A stretch of DNA of 5,115 bases from Candidatus Jordarchaeia archaeon (GTDB lineage Archaea; Asgardarchaeota; Jordiarchaeia; Jordiarchaeales; Freyrarchaeaceae), in NCBI GenBank assembly GCA_018383835.1, contig JAHAWR010000075.1:2512-7626 (forward strand), in the 5' to 3' direction. Both the position numbers and the translations under genes were made by a program. The notes below the pieces were generated by a model that ran no database searches, was not told the origin of the DNA, and was given only the letters and a program-made list of their open reading frames with translations. Each line of letters opens with the position of its first letter. The first letter of the stretch is position 1. Shown piece after piece: positions 1-4,693 of this stretch.

Positions 1-1304
1 GAGAAATTGTAAGGGATGTTGTATGTCCTGTGTGTGGATCGCTCTGCGACGACGTTGTGGTGCTGCTTGGCGATGGCGGGAGGATTATAGAAGTCGAGAA
101 CGCTTGTGCTGTTGGTGCCAGTAAGTTCCTTAGCGCTCAGAGCGAACACCGCCTCAAAACCCCCCTTATGAAGAAGAATGGAAAATTTGTGGAAGTCTCC
201 CTAGAGAAAGCCGTTAAGGAGACGGCTAAGCTCCTAGCTGACGCTGAACGTCCGCTTCTCTATGGCTGGAGCAATACCGAATGTGACGCCCAAAGAGTGG
301 GACTCGAGCTAGCTGAGGCGGTGGGCGGAATAATCGATAGTACCACAACAATATGCCATGGCCCATCCGTTCTTGCGGTTCAAGAAGTAGGTTGCTCAAC
401 GTGCACCCTTGGAGAGGTTAAGAACAGGGCGGATGTGGTAGTTTACTGGGGCTCTAACCCCATTCATGCTCACCCCCGCCACATGTCGCGTTACACCACC
501 TTCCCGAGAGGGTTCTTCAGGGAGAAAGGAGAAAAGGAGAGGACGGTAATAGTTGTCGACGTGAGGCGAACGGACACAGCCAAGCTAGCCGACTACTTCA
601 TTCAAGTTAAGCCAGGATATGATTACGAGGTCATAGCGGCCATGCGTGCAATCCTCAAGGGGTACTATATCAACGCGAGTGAGGTAGGCGGAGTTCCCAC
701 TTCAAAAATTAAGGAAGTAGTCGAAGTGATGAAGAACGCAGGGTTCGGTGCTCTCTTCTTCGGCATGGGGCTCACGATGACTAGAGGCAAGCATCGAAAC
801 ATAGACAACGCAATAAGCCTCATAGCAGATCTTAATTCGTTCTCGAAGTGGATACTGATGCCCATGCGTGGACACTACAATGTAAGTGGAACAGGTGAGA
901 CCTTCTCCTGGGTCACCGGGTACCCCTTTGCCATAGACTTCAAGAGAGGCTTCCCATACTACAACCCGGGAGAGACCACTTCTATAGACTTGCTGATAAG
1001 AGGTGAAGTTGACGCCGCACTAATAGTGGCGAGCGATCCCGTATCTCACTTTCCCGCGGCGGCAGTGAGGCACCTCGCCAAGATCCCGGTAGCAACAATT
1101 GAGCCACACCAGACACCAACAGTAGAAATCTCAAAGATAGTGATCCCGCCAGCCATTGCAGGTATAGAAACTGAAGGAACAGCTTATAGAATGGATCACG
1201 TGCCAATCCGGTTAAGGAAAGTGGTTGATCCACCTGAAGGATGTCTACCTGACAAAGAAATACTTGAAATGATACTAGACGAAGTAAGAAAAATCAAGAA
1301 ATAA
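1..1304 (+). CDS. fwdB: Formylmethanofuran dehydrogenase subunit B (catalytic, Mo/W bis-MGD subunit), 5'-partial
   Basis: This cytoplasmic subunit reduces CO2 to formate, which the FwdA subunit condenses with methanofuran; the complex can also run in reverse. The reading frame is open to the left edge, so the gene starts outside the window. The GTG at 30 is internal, because the codons before it (from base 3) encode EIVRDVVCP, completing the family's N-terminal iron-sulfur motif. Numbered from base 3, the 4Fe-4S ligands are C8, C11 and C15 (CPVCGSLCDD) and C35 (VENAC). The metal-binding residue lies in TICHGPS as C118-H119, with a TGC cysteine codon at 354-356, not the TGA selenocysteine codon of some methanogens. 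A conserved active-site Arg lies in PMRGHYN (about R289). HAHPRHMSRY and the C-terminal cofactor region EGTAYRMDHVP are also typical. About 433 residues are visible, near full family length. Sequence does not separate Mo from W. Partner subunits would be upstream. Very sure of the family. Confidence 0.96.
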   Translation, partial: EIVRDVVCPVCGSLCDDVVVLLGDGGRIIEVENACAVGASKFLSAQSEHRLKTPLMKKNGKFVEVSLEKAVKETAKLLADAERPLLYGWSNTECDAQRVGLELAEAVGGIIDSTTTICHGPSVLAVQEVGCSTCTLGEVKNRADVVVYWGSNPIHAHPRHMSRYTTFPRGFFREKGEKERTVIVVDVRRTDTAKLADYFIQVKPGYDYEVIAAMRAILKGYYINASEVGGVPTSKIKEVVEVMKNAGFGALFFGMGLTMTRGKHRNIDNAISLIADLNSFSKWILMPMRGHYNVSGTGETFSWVTGYPFAIDFKRGFPYYNPGETTSIDLLIRGEVDAALIVASDPVSHFPAAAVRHLAKIPVATIEPHQTPTVEISKIVIPPAIAGIETEGTAYRMDHVPIRLRKVVDPPEGCLPDKEILEMILDEVRKIKK

Positions 1305-1326
1305 TATTTTAATTTTAATTTTTCTT
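1305..1326 (+). terminator. T-rich transcription end after fwdB
   Basis: Directly after the fwdB TAA the + strand reads as repeated ATTTT/AATTTT blocks ending in TTTTTCTTC. Archaeal RNA polymerase stops at such T-rich runs without needing a hairpin. The next gene lies on the opposite strand, so fwdB is the last gene of its transcript. Inferred from composition and context only. Confidence 0.5.
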
Positions 1327-1338
1327 CATTAAGTAGCC

Positions 1339-1362
1339 GAGTAGATGGTTTCTTCTCTACTC
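1339..1362. repeat. 7-bp inverted repeat (hairpin) at the convergent gene ends
   Basis: GAGTAGA at 1339-1345 is the exact reverse complement of TCTACTC at 1356-1362, with a 10-base spacer. The right arm overlaps the TAG stop (1357-1359 on the minus strand) of the coiled-coil gene. A transcript from either side could fold here, which fits a 3'-end signal shared by two converging genes. A 7-bp match in 24 bases can also arise by chance. Confidence 0.35.
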
Positions 1363-1779
1363 TGATCTTCTGAGTCTGCTGAAGAGTTCTTTCAGTTCGG
1401 ATTGGAGCTGCATTCTTGCGCTGGCAGGGCTTTGAGGCGCCTTCGGCGTGCTCGCTGATCTGTCTATCGCAGGCGTCATTGCAGGCGCCCTCGTAGTTAT
1501 GGCCGATGCCGGTCTTGGCTCATGCTCGAGGGTGTATTCCCTCTCGGGTGATGGTAATGGAGGAGTTGATGGTAGTGGCGGAGGCGCGCTCGCCCTTGTT
1601 TCTAACGTGTTTACCTTCCTTTCGAGGGCCTTTATTTCGCTGTCCAGCTGGTTTATCCTGTCTTCAAGTAGCCCTACGGCGTTAAGAATTATGCCTATAA
1701 GCCCTGTTACTATCTCGGCTAGTTGCTTGAGCTTCTTGCTTTCCCCAAAATCTATCATAAATTCTATGTCGTCGCTCAC
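1357..1779 (-). CDS. Unrecognised protein: coiled coil, Pro/Ala/Ser-rich linker, basic C-terminal helix
   Basis: I do not recognise a named family. From the chosen start (140 residues), residues 1-16 are acidic (VSDDIEFMIDFGES). Residues 17-38 are a very hydrophobic helix (IVTGLIGIILNAVGLL). Residues 38-59 form a clean coiled coil, with L38, I42, L45, I49, L52, V56 and L59 at alternating 4/3 spacing. Residues 65-118 are a low-complexity linker with PPPLPSTPPLPSP followed by an Ala/Ser/Thr/Pro stretch. Residues 123-140 form a short charged amphipathic helix (LQSELKELFSRLRRSE). The open frame reaches a TTG at 1797. AAGGAG at 1789-1794 lies 9 bases before the GTG at 1779, so I take that start; GTG 1785 is only 3 bases away. 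A + strand frame over the same DNA (1448-1828) looks like a shadow. Architecture suggests an oligomeric scaffold or adaptor whose tail recruits a partner. No enzyme signature, signal peptide or clear membrane span is seen. Confidence 0.72.
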   Translation of the reverse strand: MSDDIEFMIDFGESKKLKQLAEIVTGLIGIILNAVGLLEDRINQLDSEIKALERKVNTLETRASAPPPLPSTPPLPSPEREYTLEHEPRPASAITTRAPAMTPAIDRSASTPKAPQSPASARMQLQSELKELFSRLRRSE

Positions 1780-1788
1780 AGACACCGT

Positions 1789-1794
1789 CTCCTT
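1789..1794 (-). promoter_or_regulatory. Ribosome binding site AAGGAG that decides the start of the coiled-coil gene
   Basis: On the minus strand AAGGAG precedes GTG 1779 by 9 bases and GTG 1785 by 3. The more upstream TTG at 1797 would place this site inside the coding region. The spacing favours GTG 1779. Confidence 0.5.
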
Positions 1795-1825
1795 CAAAGT
1801 CCAAGGGATACCTTCCCCTCATAAC

Positions 1826-1840
1826 TAATAAAGTTTTTCA
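1826..1840 (-). promoter_or_regulatory. TATA-like box and purine-rich BRE for the coiled-coil gene
   Basis: The minus strand reads TGAAAAA-CTTTATTA across 1840-1826, an A-rich BRE-like element followed by a TATA-like box. A start about 25 bases downstream (near 1804) would give a leader of about 25 bases that contains the AAGGAG site, which agrees with the GTG 1779 start. Inferred from pattern and spacing. Confidence 0.4.
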
Positions 1841-1856
1841 GAAAACAATTTTAGAT
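1841..1856 (+). promoter_or_regulatory. TATA-like box and BRE for the LarA-like gene
   Basis: GAAAACAA (BRE-like) followed by TTTTAGAT lies on the + strand. A start about 25 bases downstream falls near 1877-1880, giving a very short leader before the TTG/GTG start. The box lies only about 20 bases from the opposing TATA box of the coiled-coil gene, so the two promoters are back to back. Moderate to low certainty because the region is AT-rich. Confidence 0.38.
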
Positions 1857-1877
1857 TATTTTTCGAGGAATCCGGGA

Positions 1878-1882
1878 AGGTG
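1878..1882 (+). promoter_or_regulatory. Ribosome binding site AGGTG for the LarA-like gene
   Basis: AGGTG matches the archaeal anti-Shine-Dalgarno complement and sits 8 bases before TTG 1891. The GTG at 1885 is only 2 bases downstream, too close for normal initiation, although a near-leaderless start cannot be excluded. It decides between a 459- and a 461-residue product. Confidence 0.42.
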
Positions 1883-1890
1883 GAGTGCAG

Positions 1891-3270
1891 TTGGTCTCCG
1901 TGGTACATCTACCTTACACTAACTCACAAGTCAAGCTCGCTATTCCTTATCCTACATTAGATCTCAAGGTTGAACCATTAGAAGGGGTGGATGACCCTGA
2001 CGGGCAAATTAAGGAAGCGCTCCAAGCCCCCCTTGACACTGAGCCACTATCCAGCTTGGCTGAAAAAGGACGTAAAGTCGCCATTCTTGTCGAAGGACTC
2101 CAAGTTCCAGGCGGTTATAGAAAGCGCGTCCTCAGCATACTGCTAGGCGAGTTACATAATGCCGGCGTTAAACGAGGGGATGTTACCCTAATTGTGGCTA
2201 CCGGCATCTACAGGAAGCCAAGCCGCAGTGAGCTTATAGAGCTCATCGGCAGAGAGGTATTTGAAAGCTACATGGTAATTGTTCACGACTGCGAAGAAAG
2301 CCGCCTCATGGTGAATGTTGGTGAAACACCCCTTGGAGGAACCATGGAGGTTAACAGGTGGGTTGCCGAGTCAGACTTGGTGATAGTGGTTTCCAAGGTT
2401 CTTCCGTGGGGGGCATGGGGAGGATACAATTCTGGTGCCCGGATGTTGGCTCTCGACCTGACGTCGGCTGAGACGGCCTCCCAGTATTATGACTTAAGCG
2501 TGGTTAGCAACCCTTCCTGTAACGGAGATCCAGCCTTGAATCCCCTCCAAAAACTGTTTCACGAATCAGCTAGAATACTGGAGGAGGCTAGGGGATCTCC
2601 CCTCTTTTTTGTCGAGTTGGTTGCAACCACTAATGGCCAGCTCCTCTCAGTTAAGGCGGGCTCATTGAAGTCAGTTGAGAGAACCATGTGGGCGGAGGCT
2701 GACAGGCAGTACGTGGCCCGCATCAGAGAGCGAGGCGAGCTCCTAGTGGTGGGCGTACCCAGCGTAACGTTCCTAGGTGAATCCGCCGACAACAATGCCG
2801 CATTACTTCACGCCATAACTTTTACCCTTAGAAGCCACCGCGTATCTCCTGTTATTCGGAAAGGGGGCTTAGTTCTCACCGCCGCGGAGTGCGCTGCAAC
2901 TAAGATTACTCCAGTCGAAAACGAAGCTTTAAGACTTCTCGTAAAGGCTGGCTCTATAGAAGGAGTTGTAGCTAAGCAGGAAAGCGTGAGAAAGCCAATG
3001 CTGATCAAACTCTACAAGGATGGACTGACCCCCCACCCGCTGCATCCCCTCTTCAGCCTTTACACGGCAGCGTTCACCTTAGAACACGTAGAGGAAACGA
3101 TAGTAATAGGTTGCAACTCAAAGCTGGCAGCAAGAGAGCTCAAAATTGCCCCATCAAATAAACTTGAGGAAGCCCTCAGGAAAGTTGAAGACCACCTGGG
3201 ACCAGACCCAGTAACCGTAATTTCTCCGGAATACTTCACGAAAGGTCCGATCATTCAGCATACCGGGTAG
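1891..3270 (+). CDS. LarA-like (DUF2088, lactate racemase fold) protein lacking canonical nickel-pincer residues
   Basis: The overall fold belongs to the LarA family, whose founder interconverts L- and D-lactate using a nickel-pincer nucleotide. Matching blocks in order (459 residues from TTG 1891) are IKEALQAPLDTEPLSSL (41-57), KVAILVEG (62-69), the ATGIYR turn (103-108), VIVHDCEE (129-136), VNRWVAESDLVIVVSKVLPWGAWGGYNSGAR (154-184), RKGGLVLTAAEC (323-334) and the C-terminal IVIGCNSKLAARELK (404-418). LarA residues are replaced at every key site I could align: catalytic H108 is Y107, catalytic H174 is W173, cofactor lysine K184 is R184, Ni ligand H200 is Y200 (QYYDL), and R75 of the TRP motif is V72 (LQVPGG). 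Lactate racemase activity is therefore unlikely; it may use another ligand or be non-catalytic. AGGTG (1878-1882) lies 8 bases before TTG 1891 but only 2 before GTG 1885, the alternative start. No larB/C/E neighbours are present. Confidence 0.88.
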   Translation: MVSVVHLPYTNSQVKLAIPYPTLDLKVEPLEGVDDPDGQIKEALQAPLDTEPLSSLAEKGRKVAILVEGLQVPGGYRKRVLSILLGELHNAGVKRGDVTLIVATGIYRKPSRSELIELIGREVFESYMVIVHDCEESRLMVNVGETPLGGTMEVNRWVAESDLVIVVSKVLPWGAWGGYNSGARMLALDLTSAETASQYYDLSVVSNPSCNGDPALNPLQKLFHESARILEEARGSPLFFVELVATTNGQLLSVKAGSLKSVERTMWAEADRQYVARIRERGELLVVGVPSVTFLGESADNNAALLHAITFTLRSHRVSPVIRKGGLVLTAAECAATKITPVENEALRLLVKAGSIEGVVAKQESVRKPMLIKLYKDGLTPHPLHPLFSLYTAAFTLEHVEETIVIGCNSKLAARELKIAPSNKLEEALRKVEDHLGPDPVTVISPEYFTKGPIIQHTG

Positions 3271-3292
3271 CAATGCATCAACTACCTTGAAG

Positions 3293-3328
3293 TTTTTATA
3301 ATATTTACACGTTTATTTTGTATTCTTT
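3293..3328 (+). terminator. T-rich transcription end after the LarA-like gene
   Basis: Starting 22 bases after the TAG stop, the + strand has T-rich blocks (TTTTTATAATATTT, then TTTATTTTGTATTCTTT). This fits archaeal termination before the next promoter. TTTATA at 3295-3300 could instead be a distal TATA box for the downstream gene. Confidence 0.42.
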
Positions 3329-3330
3329 GA

Positions 3331-3344
3331 AAAGAAATTTAAAC
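3331..3344 (+). promoter_or_regulatory. BRE/TATA-like promoter of the small unrecognised gene
   Basis: AAAGAAA followed by TTTAAAC reads as a BRE plus TATA box. A start about 25 bases downstream, near 3366, leaves a leader of roughly 35 bases that contains the strong GAGGTG site. This makes the downstream gene its own transcription unit. Inferred from pattern and spacing. Confidence 0.42.
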
Positions 3345-3390
3345 TCTTGTAGGCTTCTTACTTTCTTGATGGGCGACCTTAACAGTAAGT

Positions 3391-3396
3391 GAGGTG
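3391..3396 (+). promoter_or_regulatory. Strong ribosome binding site GAGGTG that decides the start at TTG 3403
   Basis: GAGGTG is a six-base match to the archaeal anti-Shine-Dalgarno complement. The in-frame GTG at 3394 is part of this element and cannot easily serve as a start as well. The ATG at 3399 is in another frame and closes after five codons. The in-frame TTG at 3403 lies 6 bases downstream, ideal spacing. Confidence 0.55.
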
Positions 3397-3402
3397 TCAT
3401 GT

Positions 3403-3924
3403 TTGTGGTGGTTTAAAAAGAAGGGGAAGAGCGATGAGGCCAGCGAAGAGCTCACCCTGCAGGAAAGGGTAGGCGGGCCTTGCAAGCCATCTGGCGCTGA
3501 GGCAAAAGAAAAGGACACAAAAAAGATCACCGTTAAGCCCGAAGTTGTCGGTAAAGGCGTTTTACTCGAGTGGCTTAAGAGCAAGCTTGAGGAAAACGAA
3601 TTTCAGGAAGCCGCAAGGTACTTGGACATGCTAACTTTGCAGTTCCAAGTGGGTGGAACAACCTTCCATATTTCAAAATCAGGCGTCGATCTATTTACGC
3701 TCAAAGAAGGAAGGGCAATCTCATATGATGCTCTCATAATTATCCCTGCGGAGCTTGAAGAAATACTGGCTTCAAGCGACTCAATAACTTCTTTCTTGGA
3801 AAAGTACAAGGAGCATTTGAAGAAACCACCACGCATACGAGTTCAGCTCATAAAGAGCCTTGAAGAGCTGGAAAGGAAGGGTGTTATGCGTAGCAAAGTT
3901 GTAAGGGGGTTACTTGGCATCTGA
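3403..3924 (+). CDS. Small unrecognised soluble protein with aromatic/basic N-terminus; SCP2-like fold possible
   Basis: I do not recognise this protein with confidence. From TTG 3403 it has 173 residues. Residues 1-7 (WWFKKK after the start) are an aromatic patch followed by lysines, which could sit at a membrane surface or be a flexible tag. Residues 8-50 are charged, low in hydrophobics and probably disordered. Residues 52-78 look like a helix pair (LLEWLKSKLEENEF then EAARYLDML). Next come beta-like segments FQVGGTTFHIS, VDLFTL and AISYDALIIIP (81-115), helix ELEEILAS, helix ITSFLEKYKEHL, strand RIRVQL and a final basic helix ending in VVRGLLGI. The order helix, sheet, helix, strand, helix recalls sterol-carrier-protein-2 (SCP2) domains, which hold hydrophobic ligands, but no diagnostic residue confirms it. 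It has its own promoter and converges on tpiA with 21 bases between stops. A longer GTG 3394 start is possible. Confidence 0.78.
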   Translation: MWWFKKKGKSDEASEELTLQERVGGPCKPSGAEAKEKDTKKITVKPEVVGKGVLLEWLKSKLEENEFQEAARYLDMLTLQFQVGGTTFHISKSGVDLFTLKEGRAISYDALIIIPAELEEILASSDSITSFLEKYKEHLKKPPRIRVQLIKSLEELERKGVMRSKVVRGLLGI

Positions 3925-3945
3925 TTGCATGCATCGCCTCTGGAA

Positions 3946-4665
3946 TCAACCATTTTTTGCTACTCGCCCATATTTTTTATTAAGGATGGAGGAAGCCGCT
4001 TTAGCCATTTCCTCCAGCACAGATCCCGGGTTCTTCGCCTTAACCACTCCTGACGCCAGCAACACTCCTTCTGTTCCAAGCTTGAGGGCTGCCGCCACAT
4101 CGTCACCCGTCGTTATACCTGCACCACAAAGAGGAATCACTCTCGCATTAACTTTCTTTATAACGTCTACTGCCTGTGTCACAACTTCAGGTTCTGCTGT
4201 CGAGACGCTAATGCCAGTTCCTATCAATCTGGGAGGCTCGTAGGCGCAGAAGTCCGGATCCAGTGCCGCCACCGCCGCACTTACCTCGAGGCTGTTAGAA
4301 CAGACTATTGTTTTCAATTCAGCTTCCTTAGCCCTCTTAATCGCCTCGTCTATGTCCGCTAGAACCAGCCGCCTCTCACTGTGATTTATTAATGTACCTA
4401 TCGCCCCGGCATCTTTCACTGCCTCAGCAAGTATGTGGCCCGTGAATGAACCCGGCTTCACAGGGTCTATATGCTGGGCGAACACAGGTATTTCAACGGC
4501 TTCAGCTATCATTCTTATGTCTGGGAACTGGGGGGCAACAGCGATGCATATCCCCGTCTTAGCACTAATACTCTCTGCTGCTTTCGCTATCTCGAGCCCT
4601 CTCTTACCCATACTCTCAATGTAAGTCTTATAGTTCACCACTATAATCGGAGTTTTAATCTTCAT
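3946..4665 (-). CDS. tpiA: Triosephosphate isomerase, archaeal type
   Basis: This enzyme interconverts dihydroxyacetone phosphate and glyceraldehyde 3-phosphate in glycolysis/gluconeogenesis in the cytoplasm, and archaeal forms are usually tetrameric. From ATG 4665 it has 239 residues and shows the substrate-binding VNYKTY (N11, K13), catalytic H95 in INHSERR, catalytic E143 in YEPPRLIGTG, and phosphate-binding CGAGITTG (180-187) and GVLLASGVVKAKNP. AQHIDPVKPGSFTGH is typical of archaeal TIMs. The open frame extends to GTG 4677, but GGTGG (4671-4675) lies 5 bases before ATG 4665, and archaeal homologues begin close to this point (MKxKxPII). The product is about ten residues longer at the C-terminus (NKKYGRVAKNG) than the roughly 225-residue archaeal norm. 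It is the second gene of a minus-strand pair, 28 bases after DUF89, with no promoter visible between them, so co-transcription is likely. Function very sure. Confidence 0.97.
   Translation of the reverse strand: MKIKTPIIVVNYKTYIESMGKRGLEIAKAAESISAKTGICIAVAPQFPDIRMIAEAVEIPVFAQHIDPVKPGSFTGHILAEAVKDAGAIGTLINHSERRLVLADIDEAIKRAKEAELKTIVCSNSLEVSAAVAALDPDFCAYEPPRLIGTGISVSTAEPEVVTQAVDVIKKVNARVIPLCGAGITTGDDVAAALKLGTEGVLLASGVVKAKNPGSVLEEMAKAASSILNKKYGRVAKNG
3953..3978 (+). terminator. Two T6 tracts ending the small + strand gene, inside the tpiA 3' end
   Basis: Runs of six T occur at 3953-3958 and 3973-3978 on the + strand, 28 and 48 bases after the TGA stop of the upstream gene. They fit archaeal T-tract termination. 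They lie opposite the last codons of tpiA, where they encode the Lys/Asn-containing tail, so the two converging transcripts would overlap at their 3' ends. Confidence 0.42.
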
Positions 4666-4670
4666 AACAA

Positions 4671-4675
4671 CCACC
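4671..4675 (-). promoter_or_regulatory. Ribosome binding site GGTGG for tpiA
   Basis: GGTGG on the minus strand lies 5 bases before ATG 4665. The upstream in-frame GTG codons at 4677 and 4674 overlap the site itself, so they are unlikely starts. It supports the 239-residue TIM. Confidence 0.5.
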
Positions 4676-4693
4676 ACACTAAAACCCTCTCAT

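Noticed and set aside
30..32. GTG at 30 as the start of fwdB
   Set aside because: It would remove two cysteines of the conserved CxxCxxxC cluster; the frame is open to the window edge and encodes them.
982..1233. An 83-codon minus frame inside fwdB
   Set aside because: Leu/Arg/Ser-rich shadow of conserved fwdB coding sequence with no start signals.
1448..1828. A 126-codon + strand frame antisense to the coiled-coil gene
   Set aside because: Its product is Ser/Leu/Gly-rich without domain structure, as expected opposite a coiled coil and Pro-rich linker, and it has no convincing ribosome site; the minus frame has a heptad pattern and a good site.
3399..3416. ATG at 3399 right after GAGGTG
   Set aside because: It is out of frame with the gene and stops after five codons.
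3926..3933. TGCATGCA palindrome between the converging gene ends
   Set aside because: An 8-base palindrome is expected by chance in a window of this size and no second copy or larger structure surrounds it.
3914..4243. A 109-codon + strand frame over tpiA
   Set aside because: It lies opposite strongly conserved TIM active-site codons and overlaps the end of the preceding gene; it is a shadow frame.
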